A DNA stretch of 64,000 nucleotides, taken from assembly GCA_963755705.1 (NCBI GenBank), contig CAVWKW010000003.1:558001-622000 (forward strand), in the 5' to 3' direction. How positions within the stretch are numbered: the first letter of the stretch is position 1; each line of letters starts with the position of its first letter. Under the pieces are notes generated by a model, which saw nothing but the letters and a program-made list of their open reading frames with translations, ran no database searches and was not told the DNA's origin. Positions 1 through 9,279 of the stretch are shown piece by piece. A program made the translations under genes and the position numbers. Origin of the DNA: JBARDN01 sp963755705 (lineage in GTDB: Bacteria; Desulfobacterota; Binatia; Binatales; Binataceae).

Positions 1-27
1 GGCATTGACCGGCGGCGCCGCGCAAGG

Positions 28-846
28 ATGATCAGGATCATGCCGACAACTGAAAATCGCGATTGGTCTTCCACGCTGCGCGAGCAGTACAAGGACGGGT
101 CGAACCTGGGCGCGCGGATGCGCCTGCATAGCCTCTACAGCACCAACAAGTACGGAATTTTCCGCTGGGTGTTCGATCGCTACCGGATTCCCGCCGTCGC
201 GCGAGTGCTCGAGCTCGGGACCGGCACCGCGCAGTTATGGAAGAGCAACGGCGATCGGATCCCGGCTGGATGGCAAATCACGCTGGCGGATTATTCCGCG
301 GGAATTCTGCGCGACGGACTCGCGAACCTGCGCGGGATCGAGCATCGCTTCGACGCGATTTCCGCCGACGCGCAGGAGTTGCCGTTTCCGGATCACTCGT
401 TCGACGCCGTGATCGCCAACTTCATGCTCTATCATGTGCCCGATATCGCGCGTGCGCTGCGCGAGTTCCGCCGCGTGCTCCGTCCGGGAGCGTCGGTCTA
501 CGCCGCAACGATGAGCACGGCAAACATGCGCGAGTTCGACGAAATGGTCGGCCGCTTCATCCCCGGCGCCACGACAGGGCGCGCGCCGCGGCGCTTTGGC
601 CTGGATAATGGCTACGAGTATTTCGGCAAGGCGTTCAAGCACGCCACCGTCGAACGGTATCCCGATTCGCTGGTTGTTACCGACGCCGCGCCGGTGATGG
701 CGTATCTGGAATCGATGTCCTCTATGTCGGGGCTCGGGACGCCGGAGCAGAAGGGCGCGCTGCGCGAATACCTCGAATCCGAAATCGCGGCGCACGGCGC
801 GATCAAGATGACCAAGGACACGGGGCTGCTTATCGGCAAGATGTGA
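28..846 (+). CDS. SAM-dependent class I methyltransferase
   Basis: A 272-residue protein with the class I (Rossmann) methyltransferase order. The glycine-rich SAM-binding motif LELGTGTAQ lies near residue 62, an acidic strand end (LADYS) near 87, the motif AQELPFPDHSFDAVIANF near 115-132, and the post-motif ALREFRRVLRPGAS near 144-157. This is the Methyltransf_11 pattern of small-molecule methyltransferases. The substrate cannot be read from the sequence. The start is uncertain: the ATG at 28 has AAGG directly abutting it, while the in-frame ATG at 40 has that AAGG at a more usual distance and may be the true start. The gene stands alone on the plus strand and converges with the next gene, 6 nt away. 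Confidence 0.85.
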   Translation: MIRIMPTTENRDWSSTLREQYKDGSNLGARMRLHSLYSTNKYGIFRWVFDRYRIPAVARVLELGTGTAQLWKSNGDRIPAGWQITLADYSAGILRDGLANLRGIEHRFDAISADAQELPFPDHSFDAVIANFMLYHVPDIARALREFRRVLRPGASVYAATMSTANMREFDEMVGRFIPGATTGRAPRRFGLDNGYEYFGKAFKHATVERYPDSLVVTDAAPVMAYLESMSSMSGLGTPEQKGALREYLESEIAAHGAIKMTKDTGLLIGKM

Positions 847-852
847 TCGCCA

Positions 853-1797
853 TCACAGCGGCGAGCGTTCCACTTCCTCGCGGATCGAATACATCTTCTG
901 CCGCGCCTCGCTGATATAGGCGTCGAGGTTGCGGCGATGGTTGGCGAAAATTCCGTCAGGCGAGCCGTTGAGAATCACGAGCGGCTTCATCGTCGCGGCC
1001 TGACCGAGCGCCTCGATCGTATCATCGAATAGCTTCTTCAGTACCGGGTCGTCTTTCAGCGTAGTCGCGTATTCACGCTGCAGCGCCTGCATCATGTAGA
1101 ACATCACGTGCGCATAGCCTTGCGCATGATAAAAATAATCGTCGCAATCCCAGGTGTGGACAGGACTGCCGTCGTCCTGAACCGTGCGATACAGCATCGA
1201 GTGCGCGTCGCCCAGCAGGTCGGTCCAAATCTGGAACAGTCGCACCAGCTCGACCGCGCGCTGATTGAGCTCGCGCGAGGTCTCCGGCGTCGCGTGCAGC
1301 CCGGCTACATACATCCGCAGATGCAGGACGCCGTCTTCATACTTGCGCTCGGGCGAGGGCAGCGCCCAGCGGGTCGCGTCGTTGCGGAAGTCGGTGTCGG
1401 CGATCACCAGGTTGTTGTCGAACTGGTTGGAAGAGACCTTGGTCAGGCTGTCTTTGAAGACGCGGCTGGTCTCGCGCACCGCCATGATAATCCCGATCTG
1501 GCGATTCGAGTTGTTGTCCGCCATCAGGTGCGGGCCCCAAATGAAAAGATCGTTGGGACGCCATCCGAAGCCCGAGTGCAGCTCATGATCGACGATCGCC
1601 GCCAGCATCGAGGCGTAAACTTCGCCCGGCTTGAACGGCTTGCCGGCCGGATATTCGGCGCTCAGGTCGTAAGGCAGATGGTCGTGATAAATCTGTCCAA
1701 AGTGGAGCGCCAGGATCGCTCCAAACCACAGCACGAATATCGCCAGCACGGCGACTATCAGATTGCGGCGCGTCAGCATCGAAGGGTTGCCCGGCAC
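853..1797 (-). CDS. DUF2333 family membrane-anchored protein
   Basis: A 314-residue protein with one N-terminal membrane segment (about residues 10-32), then a soluble, probably periplasmic domain. The conserved blocks GWRPNDLF, DNNSNRQIG, SNQFDNNLVIADTDF and ALPSPERKYEDG match my recollection of DUF2333, a family of unknown function in proteobacteria. The first codon is GTG; an in-frame ATG at 1779 is equally possible and would place the membrane segment closer to the N-terminus. It lies 38 nt downstream of the D-alanyl-D-alanine carboxypeptidase gene on the same strand, so the two are probably co-transcribed. An envelope role is inferred from that neighbour and the anchor only. Confidence 0.75.
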   Translation of the reverse strand: MPGNPSMLTRRNLIVAVLAIFVLWFGAILALHFGQIYHDHLPYDLSAEYPAGKPFKPGEVYASMLAAIVDHELHSGFGWRPNDLFIWGPHLMADNNSNRQIGIIMAVRETSRVFKDSLTKVSSNQFDNNLVIADTDFRNDATRWALPSPERKYEDGVLHLRMYVAGLHATPETSRELNQRAVELVRLFQIWTDLLGDAHSMLYRTVQDDGSPVHTWDCDDYFYHAQGYAHVMFYMMQALQREYATTLKDDPVLKKLFDDTIEALGQAATMKPLVILNGSPDGIFANHRRNLDAYISEARQKMYSIREEVERSPL

Positions 1798-1835
1798 GGA
1801 CTCGCGACCAGGTATCTGTTGTTCGGCGCGGGACG

Positions 1836-3068
1836 CTATAACTTGCCCAGAATCCTGCCGACGATTCCACCGCTCTTCTTGGGGACGTCGGCTGGCGCCA
1901 CCAGCGCAATCGTGTCGATTGCCTTGCCGTCCTGCATCACCTGCGCGGTCCCGATTTGCTGTCCGGCCTTTAAGGGCGCCGCTACTTCCGGCGGCAGGTT
2001 GTAGTCGAGCTCGACGGTCTTGGCAGCCTGGTCGCGGCGGGTGAATACAGCGGCGTCGCCGGCGAAGATCGGCTTGATGCTGGCGACCGAGCCTCCTGTC
2101 ACCGTGATCGCTCCAGGAGCCGCCGAGCCTTTGCTCGCGATCGGATGCATCTCGTACTCGGCGAATCCGTTGGCCATCATTTCAGCGGCTTGCTTGAAAT
2201 TCGTCAGTTTGTGCGGTGTCCCGAGCACCACTGCGATCAGCCGCAAGTTGCCGCGCTTCGCCGTCGCGACGACATTGAAACCCGCCTTGTCGTAGAAGCC
2301 GGTCTTGAGTCCGTCGCATCCCGGAAAAGTGCGCACCAGATGATTGGTGTTGCGCAGCACGAACGTTCCGCCGCGAAACGGCGCCGTGTCGATCGCCGAC
2401 CATCGGAGCACGTCGGGGTATTTCAGCAGTGCGCGCGCGAGTAGTGCCTGGTCGTACGCGCTCGCGACGTCGGCCTGCTCGCCGCGGCCGGGCGGCAATC
2501 CGTGCACGGAATAGTAATGGCTATCCTTCATTCCGAGCTTGGCCGCCTGCGCGTTCATCATCTGGACGAATGCGTCAGTCGAGCCGGCCACGTATTCAGC
2601 GACCGCCGTCGAGGCGTCGTTGGCCGAATGCACCACGACGGCCTTCATCATGTCGTCGAGCGAAAAGGTTTCGCCTTCCTTCAGGTAGACCTGCGAGCCG
2701 CCCATCTTGGAGGCCTTGGTGGAAGTGGTGATCTGGTCGGTCGGCTTGAGGCTGCCGTCATGAAGCTTTTGCGCGACGATCAGCATCAGCATCATCTTTG
2801 CCAATGACGCGGTCGGCCACGGCTGATGATCATTTTTCTCGAAGATGACGGTGCCGGTGGTGGGTTCCATCACACACGCTTCGGCGTACGACTCGGGCGT
2901 TGTGGCTGCGGCCGGAGCGGAGGAATATTTGGCGTTGCGATGATGCGCGGCGCGCGCGAAGCGAGGAGCGAGAGTTATCGCGGCCAAAATAAAACCAAGG
3001 GAAATTGCGAATTGATAAAAGACTCCGGCACTAAGCGCCGAACGACGAAGCAGCCCAGCGTCCCTCAT
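1836..3068 (-). CDS. D-alanyl-D-alanine carboxypeptidase (PBP5/PBP6-like)
   Basis: A 410-residue serine peptidase of the S11 family, which trims the terminal D-Ala of peptidoglycan stem pentapeptides in the periplasm. The three active-site motifs are all visible: SLAK (Ser88, Lys91), SAN (148-150) and KTG (255-257). A hydrophobic stretch at about residues 13-36 looks like a signal peptide or anchor. After the catalytic domain comes a C-terminal beta-rich segment of the PBP5_C type (about 300-390). The start is well supported by GGAGG seven nt before the ATG. It is probably the first gene of a two-gene unit with the DUF2333 gene. Family assignment is secure; which paralogue (DacA, DacC or DacD) cannot be told. 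Confidence 0.93.
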   Translation of the reverse strand: MRDAGLLRRSALSAGVFYQFAISLGFILAAITLAPRFARAAHHRNAKYSSAPAAATTPESYAEACVMEPTTGTVIFEKNDHQPWPTASLAKMMLMLIVAQKLHDGSLKPTDQITTSTKASKMGGSQVYLKEGETFSLDDMMKAVVVHSANDASTAVAEYVAGSTDAFVQMMNAQAAKLGMKDSHYYSVHGLPPGRGEQADVASAYDQALLARALLKYPDVLRWSAIDTAPFRGGTFVLRNTNHLVRTFPGCDGLKTGFYDKAGFNVVATAKRGNLRLIAVVLGTPHKLTNFKQAAEMMANGFAEYEMHPIASKGSAAPGAITVTGGSVASIKPIFAGDAAVFTRRDQAAKTVELDYNLPPEVAAPLKAGQQIGTAQVMQDGKAIDTIALVAPADVPKKSGGIVGRILGKL

Positions 3069-3456
3069 CCCACCACCTCCACGCGTAGCATGCGCGAATA
3101 CGATCCGCTTTCACGCCTCGATGAGCAAGACGCCGCGCCGCAAACGGTGGTCATTCTCTCGCACGCGGCTGCCGTGCGTGAGGAGTCTCGTGCTTGTCCT
3201 CAGGCCTTTACGCCATTCGCGAGTGAGTGCATGACCGCCTCGGGATTCCTCCCGGAGCCTGCCGTGAGCAGCGTCGAAGGGGTCGAAATGACTGATGTGG
3301 GCTCGGTGTGCATCAGTATCGTAGCCTCAGCCTGGCCCCCAACCGTCGTTTCGAGCCTTGGGCAAGAAATCCCGAGGCGGCCGTGCTCCATGTACACATC
3401 ACATGCGCTGGCCTTTCGTCCGGGATTCCTCGCGCGCGATCCACGCACGCAGTCGA
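3069..3456. other. Intergenic region with dispersed-repeat-like sequence
   Basis: A 388-nt gap on the 5' side of the carboxypeptidase gene and the 3' side of the acetyltransferase gene. I see no coding signal that outscores its neighbours. It must hold the promoter for the minus-strand carboxypeptidase. Two stretches, near 3237-3300 and 3352-3435, share fragments such as CGGGATTCCTC and AATCCCGAGGCG in opposite orientations and resemble the 'TCATTTCGACC...GGAATC' type of dispersed intergenic repeat common in many bacterial genomes. Confidence 0.4.
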
Positions 3457-4533
3457 TTAGAAGCGGTCCGCAGTCCAGAACAGCGAGTGGTCGTCGGCGA
3501 AGAGGGCGAAGGCGCGCGCGGATGCTGCGTCCGCGGAGGTCCCGAGCCGTGACGCGAGCTTGTCGGGTGCGATAATCCGCCACATGTAGTTGTTGTCGTT
3601 GTGATGCATGATCGGTGCGCCCGCCGCCGCGAGGTGATCCTCGAGCGCCTTGTCGTGCGCGGTGTGCGTGACGATCGCGCCGGTCGCCGCAGTCGCTCCC
3701 GATCCCCCGCGCAGGCGCGCGGCGCGGCGATGATCTCCGACGAGGCGCTGCGAGGGCGTCAGTCCTTGCGCGGTTTCCGCCAGATGGCGCAGCAGCGCGA
3801 ACAGCTCGTTTTCCGACCCGGAGTCGCCGGGCAGGTAGCCATATTCCATAACCATCGTGACGCCGTAGAGCCGAATCGCGCGCGCGTATGCGGTTACTTT
3901 TCCGCCGCTGCGCGCCAGCACGAAATATTCCTCCGAGCCTTCCCCCGGGTGCATCGGTTGATTGCCCGCGAACGAATAGTTGGCGCGCCAATCGCTCTGG
4001 TCGCGAATCACGGTGACGTTGTACCGTCCGGTGTATGCGCGATGAATCGTCGCGACTTCGGGCAGATCGCGTTCGAAATCGAAAACGTCGATTTCTATAT
4101 CCTCGCGAGTCCTGAGCCGCGCCGCGTCGGCAAGGACGCCGAACTTGCGCCCGACCTCGCGCCATCCGAACTGGTTATAGAACGTCAGCCGCTCGGCGAA
4201 GAGCAGCGAAACCTCGAAGCCATCGTGCTCGAGCGTCTGCACCGCCAGCCGCATCAGCGCCGAGGCGACGCGTTTGTGGCGATAGTCCTCGCGCGTGAAG
4301 ACACTGCCGATTCCGCCCATTGGAACGGCAACGCCGTCCAGGTTGATCGTGCGATCGAATATCTGCACGGTCGAAACCAGCGCGCCGCCCTCGCGCGCGA
4401 CCAGGCATAGCGCGTCGCGGAACTTCGGATCGTTGTGGTTGTAGCGCTCGAAGAACGCGCGATCGCTGTACCAGAGCGACAAAAGGTCGAGCACCTGGTC
4501 GCGCTCGCTTGCCAGTGCCGGCCGTACTTCCAT
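3457..4533 (-). CDS. GNAT family N-acetyltransferase, Eis-like
   Basis: A 358-residue protein with an N-terminal GNAT fold. Beta-strand 4 and the acetyl-CoA loop read IGSVFTREDYRHKRVASALM (residues about 77-96), followed by LLFAERLTFYNQFGWREVG, the typical strand 5/helix 4 ending. It is longer than a single GNAT domain, so the C-terminal half may be a second GNAT-like or SCP-like domain as in the Eis enzymes. The pyrophosphate-loop motif is R-H-K-R-V-A, with arginine where glycine is usual. It is the last gene of a tight minus-strand operon with gshA and the GspC-like gene (3-nt gap). The acceptor is unknown. Confidence 0.75.
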   Translation of the reverse strand: MEVRPALASERDQVLDLLSLWYSDRAFFERYNHNDPKFRDALCLVAREGGALVSTVQIFDRTINLDGVAVPMGGIGSVFTREDYRHKRVASALMRLAVQTLEHDGFEVSLLFAERLTFYNQFGWREVGRKFGVLADAARLRTREDIEIDVFDFERDLPEVATIHRAYTGRYNVTVIRDQSDWRANYSFAGNQPMHPGEGSEEYFVLARSGGKVTAYARAIRLYGVTMVMEYGYLPGDSGSENELFALLRHLAETAQGLTPSQRLVGDHRRAARLRGGSGATAATGAIVTHTAHDKALEDHLAAAGAPIMHHNDNNYMWRIIAPDKLASRLGTSADAASARAFALFADDHSLFWTADRF

Positions 4534-4536
4534 CGC

Positions 4537-5448
4537 TCAGTGGATGTCGTAGTGGAGTTGGACGGGATGGCCGTCGCGCTGGACTGTCACGTCGATCGAG
4601 GGGCGCATCTGCAATGTCGCCAGCATCCCGGCCGCGACCGCGGGATTGTTTATCGGGCGTCCATTGATTTGGGTCAGTACGTCGCCATCTTCGAGCCCAA
4701 GGTCGTCGAACAACGAGCCGGACTCGATATCGGTCAGCGAGTAACCGTTCTGCGTGTTGCCGTCCATGTTCGGACTCGCCTTGATTTGGGTGGCAAGCTC
4801 GCCGGAATGAGCGAGCGCGGCGCGAACGTCGTTGCGCTTTATACTGTACTTGTTGTCCCCCTCGTCGTCAACGTCAATATCGGGCATCGGAGAGTCGGTT
4901 TTAGCGTTGCGCTGCAACCCGCGCAGGGGACCTATGGGCCGGAAGTGGGGGAGGGCCCGGGCGGGGGACTGGACGCCGTCGGGCATATCGTCTTTAGGAA
5001 TTTCGAGCGCGACGCGCTGGGTGCCATGCGCGATAATCACGCGGTTCTTCTCGATCGAGACGAGCTGGCCCGCATCAGGAATTTCGTCGTCGACGTGATA
5101 CAACGACTGTTCTCCCTGCTGATCCTCGACGATCGCGAATGGACCCTGCCTCATGGCGGTAGAGGTGCCAAGCAGCTTCAGGTGCAAATCGATCGCGGTC
5201 AGCGCCGGCTCGACGTGAGATGCCTGGGGAACCAGGTTGAAAACGTCGCGCTTGACGATACTGTCGTAGAAATCGCGTCCGTGGACGGCGTCGTCATGGT
5301 GTCCGATCCCGGCCGTCGCGGCCACCGGATTCGTCACCATGCTTTGCGCGATGATCTGGTTGACCGAGCGCGCGGCGAAAAACGCAATCGCCGCGACCAA
5401 CAGGAAATTGATTGCAACCAGATGACGCTGGTTGAGCCTGAATTCCAT
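4537..5448 (-). CDS. GspC-like PDZ-domain inner-membrane protein (orphan)
   Basis: A 303-residue protein with a short cytoplasmic N-terminus and one membrane segment at about residues 11-30. A periplasmic region follows that resembles the HR domain of type II secretion protein GspC (DLHLKLLGTSTAM, GPFAIVEDQQGEQSLYHV). A C-terminal PDZ-like domain is at about 205-300 (LTDIESGSLFDDLGLEDGDV, then INGRPINNPAVAAGML). In type II secretion GspC links the inner-membrane platform to the outer-membrane GspD. No other gsp gene is in the window. The start ATG shares one base with the gshA stop (TAATG), indicating translational coupling to glutamate-cysteine ligase, an unusual partner. It could belong to a secretion system elsewhere, or be a repurposed PDZ scaffold. 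Confidence 0.75.
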   Translation of the reverse strand: MEFRLNQRHLVAINFLLVAAIAFFAARSVNQIIAQSMVTNPVAATAGIGHHDDAVHGRDFYDSIVKRDVFNLVPQASHVEPALTAIDLHLKLLGTSTAMRQGPFAIVEDQQGEQSLYHVDDEIPDAGQLVSIEKNRVIIAHGTQRVALEIPKDDMPDGVQSPARALPHFRPIGPLRGLQRNAKTDSPMPDIDVDDEGDNKYSIKRNDVRAALAHSGELATQIKASPNMDGNTQNGYSLTDIESGSLFDDLGLEDGDVLTQINGRPINNPAVAAGMLATLQMRPSIDVTVQRDGHPVQLHYDIH

Positions 5449-6839
5449 TACCTCAGCACCTGCGATTCATAGGACGCGCCGTCGACCATCCGCCGCACAT
5501 CGTAATTCCACTGCCCCTTCCACTGCGCGATCGTCAAGCCCGCCGGAGTGATCCCCTGATGAACCATTTCCATCGTGCGAAGCAGGTAGATGCTCTCATC
5601 CTCGCCGCGATTATTCAATGCGTGCGCGCGCTCGAGTCCGGTAGCCGCAATCCTGAGCAACTCGCCGGCGAGTTCACCCAGGCGCTGGCGCCCAGCACGC
5701 GCTTCGAGCCCGACCCTTTGCGCTCCATCGGTGATTTCCAGCCGCTCGCGGTAGGTCCATCGCTTCACCAGGTCCCACGCGGCACCCAGACAATCATCGC
5801 TGTACAGAATCCCCTTCAGCAACGCCGGCAGCGCCAGCATCAGGGCCGGCGGCTGGCTGTCGGCGGTGCGGATCTCGATATAACTCTTGAGCCGCACCTC
5901 GGTGAAGATCGTGGTCAGATGACGAGCCCAGTCCTCGAGGGTGGCGCGCTGCCCGTTCCATCCGTCTTTCATATAGCGGCGAAAGGTGATCCCGGGGGGC
6001 CTGGTCAGATCGATATATTCGTGATTGCGGATGAGAAAATACATCGGCACGTCGAGCGCGTACTCGGCGTAGTCGTCGAACGATGAGTCCTCGCGCAGAG
6101 TGAACTCCGGCGTCCCGCAGCGGTCACGATCGGTGTCGCTCCAGATATGCCCACGGAAGCTCTGGTAGCCGTTAAGATCGCCGTCACACAGGGGAGAGTT
6201 GGCGAAGATCGCATAGAGCAGCGGCACGATTCCCATGCTGACCCGCAGCTTGCGCATCGCGTCGGCTTCGTTCCTGTAATCGAGGTTCGACTGCACTCCC
6301 GCCGTCTGCTTCATCATCCGCTGGCCTAAAGACCCCTTGCGGGCCATGTACGGATACATGATGTGGTAGCGGGCCTTGGGCAGGAGCTCGATTTCGTCGA
6401 GCCGGCTTATCGGCTGCATCCCGAGGCCAAGGATCGCCCCGCCGACCTCGCGCGCGGCATCGACTAGCTGCTCGTGATGCTCGGAGAACTCTTTGTACGC
6501 GCAATGGATTGTCTCGCACTGCTCGCCCGAGAGCTCGATTTGTCCGCCCGGCTCGATCGTGATCGAGGCGTGCGGAGTTTTTAGCGCGAGAATTCTGCCG
6601 TGCTCTTCTTCGGGTTCGTAGCCGTGGCGCTCGACCAGAAGCTTAAGGATTGCCTCTACGCCCGCCGGGCCAGAAAACGGGAGCGCACGTCCATCGCGCG
6701 CGGAGACCGCGACCTTTTCGTATTCGGAGCCCACCCGCCACTGTTCGGGCGGCTTCGATCCTGACTCGAAATAACGTAATAGGTCCTCTTTTTTTTCCAC
6801 CAGTTCAGTCATACCAATCGGCTCCTGAAAGAGGCCCAT
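5448..6839 (-). CDS. gshA: Glutamate-cysteine ligase (GCS2 / plant-type)
   Basis: A 463-residue protein of the glutamate-cysteine ligase family found in plants and alphaproteobacteria. It joins glutamate and cysteine using ATP in the first step of glutathione synthesis in the cytoplasm. Supporting blocks include RVGSEYEKV near residue 36, ASITIEPGGQIELSGEQC near 112, GMQPISRLDEIELLPKARY near 160, and KTAGVQSNLDY-like QTAGVQSNLDYRNEADAMRK near 198. The start at 6839 is possible, but the in-frame ATG at 6812 (MTELVEKK) fits the family length equally well. It is the first gene of a three-gene operon with a GspC-like protein and an acetyltransferase. No gshB is present in the window; a glutaredoxin gene is 4.5 kb away. 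Confidence 0.9.
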   Translation of the reverse strand: MGLFQEPIGMTELVEKKEDLLRYFESGSKPPEQWRVGSEYEKVAVSARDGRALPFSGPAGVEAILKLLVERHGYEPEEEHGRILALKTPHASITIEPGGQIELSGEQCETIHCAYKEFSEHHEQLVDAAREVGGAILGLGMQPISRLDEIELLPKARYHIMYPYMARKGSLGQRMMKQTAGVQSNLDYRNEADAMRKLRVSMGIVPLLYAIFANSPLCDGDLNGYQSFRGHIWSDTDRDRCGTPEFTLREDSSFDDYAEYALDVPMYFLIRNHEYIDLTRPPGITFRRYMKDGWNGQRATLEDWARHLTTIFTEVRLKSYIEIRTADSQPPALMLALPALLKGILYSDDCLGAAWDLVKRWTYRERLEITDGAQRVGLEARAGRQRLGELAGELLRIAATGLERAHALNNRGEDESIYLLRTMEMVHQGITPAGLTIAQWKGQWNYDVRRMVDGASYESQVLR

Positions 6840-6935
6840 CCGCCAAGCGCGCCTATCATGTCGCCGGACTAGCCGCGACGCAAGCAGGTTGCATTATGCC
6901 ACTGCCGTTGCGGTTAGTGGATCGGAAAAGCCAAG

Positions 6936-6991
6936 GCTACGAAGACACTAAGGCACAAAGAATCTTCTTGGTGTCTCATGTCTTCGTGGAC
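6936..6991. repeat. Palindromic dispersed repeat, copy 1 of 3
   Basis: An imperfect palindrome in the divergent gap between gshA and glpK. The left arm CTACGAAGACAC pairs with the right arm near TGTCTTCGTGG. The central part CTAAGGCACAAAGAATCTTC matches the two better-preserved copies at 39365 and 40962. It is the most degenerate copy. Confidence 0.55.
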
Positions 6992-7056
6992 GCGTCCTAC
7001 CATTTGCCCGCCCGCGCCGCGCGCGCTACAAGGGCGCTCAACCAGAGGTGCGTGCG

Positions 7057-8541
7057 ATGGCTGACCTCATTCTCGCAATCGACCAGGGAACCACCGGCAC
7101 GACGGTCTTCGTGATCGATGCGCGCGGCAAAATCCGCGGACGCGCCTACCGCGAGATTCGCCAATTCTATCCGCGTCCCGGATGGGTCGAGCATGACCCG
7201 GAAGAGATCTACCGCTCCACGCTCGCGCTTTCGAAATCCGCGATCGCGAAGGCACGCGCCAAGCCCGCCGATATCCGCGGAATCGGCATCACCAACCAGC
7301 GCGAGACCTTCGTGGTATGGGAGCGCAAGAGCGCCAAGCCTGTCTATCGCGCGATCGTCTGGCAATGCCGCCGCAGCGCCGAGATCTGCGACGCGATGCG
7401 CGAGCGCGAGAGCGAGGTCGTCCGCCGGACAGGACTGCTGCTCGATCCCTATTTCTCCGGGACCAAGCTCAAGTGGCTGCTCGATAATCGTCCCGAACTG
7501 CGAGGTCGCGCCGAGCGCGGCGAGTTATGTTTCGGCACGATCGACACTTGGCTGATCTTCCGGCTCTCGCGCGGAGCTGATTTCGTCACCGACTACACCA
7601 ACGCCTCGCGCACGATGCTGCTGAACCTTGCGCGGCTGGACTGGGACGACGAGATGCTGGCGATGCTCGAAGTTCCGCGCGCGATGCTGCCGGCGGCGGT
7701 CAGTTCGCGCGGTCCTCTGGCGGAAACGGCGGCGGGAACGATCGGGCCGCGCGCGATTCCAATCGCGGCGATAATCGGCGATCAGCAGTCCGCGCTGTTC
7801 GGCCAGGGCGCCGTAAATCCCGGCGACTCGAAGGCTACCTACGGAACGGGAGCCTTCCTATTGATGAACACCGGTCGCGAGCAGGTCGCCTCGCACAGCA
7901 GGCTCCTAACTACCGCCGCACTCGGTCCTGAAGGCGGGCCCGCCTATGCGCTCGAAGGGTCGGTGTTTATCGCGGGCGCCGCAATCCAATGGCTGCGCGA
8001 CGGGCTGGGGCTTATCCGCAAGGCTCCGCAGAGCCTGCAACTCGCGCGCAAGAGCCGCGACCGCTCGCAACCCTACCTGGTGCCTGCCTTCGTCGGGCTG
8101 GGCGCGCCGCATTGGGATCCTGCCGCCCGCGGCGCGATCGTCGGGATCACGCGCGGGACCACACGCGCCGATATCGTGCGTGCTGCTCTGGACAGTATCG
8201 CCTACCAGGTGCTCGACGTGATCGTCGCGATGGAGAACGACACCGCCCGTGCGATATCCGAGCTGCGCGCCGACGGAGGCGCCGCCGCCAATCCCTACCT
8301 GATGCAGTTTCAGGCCGATATCCTGGGCAGGCCGGTTCGCCGCCCCGCGATGACCGAGACCACAGCGCTGGGAGCCGCGATGCTCGCGGGTATGGCGTCG
8401 GGTTTATGGCCGTTGCAAAAGGATCTCGACGTTTTCCACCGAGGCGCGAAGATCTTCGAACCCCGAATGCGCCGGGACGAGCGCGAGCGCCTCATTGAGG
8501 GATGGCATCAGGCGGTTGGGCGCGTTCTGAGCCGCGCCTGA
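7057..8541 (+). CDS. glpK: Glycerol kinase
   Basis: A 494-residue FGGY-family sugar kinase that phosphorylates glycerol to sn-glycerol 3-phosphate with ATP. Motifs: the N-terminal phosphate-binding loop DQGTTGTT (near residue 8), NQRETFVVWER near 82, WQCRRSAE near 102, IIGDQQSALFGQ near 243, YGTGAFLLMNTG near 264, and the C-terminal ADGGAAANPYLMQFQADILG. The loop has GTT where E. coli GlpK has SSR, a variation inside a conserved element. I start at ATG 7057 because AGAGG lies about 8 nt before it; a GTG two codons earlier (7048) is possible. No glpF or glpD is adjacent, so glycerol uptake and oxidation must be encoded elsewhere. Confidence 0.93.
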   Translation: MADLILAIDQGTTGTTVFVIDARGKIRGRAYREIRQFYPRPGWVEHDPEEIYRSTLALSKSAIAKARAKPADIRGIGITNQRETFVVWERKSAKPVYRAIVWQCRRSAEICDAMRERESEVVRRTGLLLDPYFSGTKLKWLLDNRPELRGRAERGELCFGTIDTWLIFRLSRGADFVTDYTNASRTMLLNLARLDWDDEMLAMLEVPRAMLPAAVSSRGPLAETAAGTIGPRAIPIAAIIGDQQSALFGQGAVNPGDSKATYGTGAFLLMNTGREQVASHSRLLTTAALGPEGGPAYALEGSVFIAGAAIQWLRDGLGLIRKAPQSLQLARKSRDRSQPYLVPAFVGLGAPHWDPAARGAIVGITRGTTRADIVRAALDSIAYQVLDVIVAMENDTARAISELRADGGAAANPYLMQFQADILGRPVRRPAMTETTALGAAMLAGMASGLWPLQKDLDVFHRGAKIFEPRMRRDERERLIEGWHQAVGRVLSRA

Positions 8542-8631
8542 TCGGCTAATATGCGCGTGGCAGGTTCGCACGGTCTGTTTGCTTTCCGCGTATGCGGCAT
8601 GCGAGCCGTCGATCGTGTATCTTGATCGACT

Positions 8632-9276
8632 ATGCCTTTGGACCCGAAACCGCGCGTGTCGTTCATCTTTCCCGAGCAGTATCCGCAAGCAGCCGTCGCG
8701 CTGGGACGGGCGTTTATTAACGATCCGCCTCTAGTTGCGATTTTACCCGACGTCACCGATCCCGCGGCGCGCGCCACGCGTCTGGCCGGCCTTTTTCGCG
8801 CCGTGCTCTCGATTCAGCGGCGGATGGGCCAGCCGGTGTTCGGAATCCTGGACGACGGCAAGGTGGTCGGTGCCGCGGTCGTCGAGGGCGCGGGCTACAC
8901 CTCGATGGCGACGTTTCTGGCCTTTGGATTGCCGAACGTGCCGCGAATCGTCTCGGCGGTCGGATGGGGCGGTCTGAGGCGGTCGATTCAGCTCATGGAC
9001 GTGCTCGCGCGCAATCATCCCCGCGAGCCGCACCTCTACCTGAATCTGCTTGGCGTCGATCCGGAATATCAGCGCAAGCATTGCGGACAGGCTCTGCTCG
9101 AGCATCTGCGCGTGCAGGCCGCCGAGCGCACCGACGTGGCCGGCGTCTATCTCGAGACCGCTACCGAGGCCAACGTCGCCTACTATTCGAGCAAGGGTTT
9201 TGAGGTGATGGGTGAGATCTTTCCGCTCGGGGTACGGATGTGGCGGATGTTCCAGCGCAAGCGTCCGTCGGCGTGA
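8632..9276 (+). CDS. GNAT family N-acetyltransferase
   Basis: A 214-residue single-domain GNAT protein. Strand 4 and the acetyl-CoA loop read LNLLGVDPEYQRKHCGQALL (about residues 140-159), followed by YLETATEANVAYYSSKGFEV, the standard strand 5 and helix 4. In the loop the first glycine of Q/R-x-x-G-x-G/A is replaced by histidine. The middle contains a hydrophobic, substrate-side insertion. The acceptor substrate is unknown. No Shine-Dalgarno is evident; a TATCTT box ends 8 nt before the ATG, so the transcript may be leaderless. It converges with the next gene, 3 nt away. Confidence 0.8.
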   Translation: MPLDPKPRVSFIFPEQYPQAAVALGRAFINDPPLVAILPDVTDPAARATRLAGLFRAVLSIQRRMGQPVFGILDDGKVVGAAVVEGAGYTSMATFLAFGLPNVPRIVSAVGWGGLRRSIQLMDVLARNHPREPHLYLNLLGVDPEYQRKHCGQALLEHLRVQAAERTDVAGVYLETATEANVAYYSSKGFEVMGEIFPLGVRMWRMFQRKRPSA

Positions 9277-9279
9277 GGA

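Noticed and set aside
3200..4165. A 321-codon frame overlapping the Eis-like acetyltransferase gene on the same strand
   Set aside because: It is an out-of-frame shadow full of arginine; the acetyltransferase frame has a clear GNAT motif and operon spacing.
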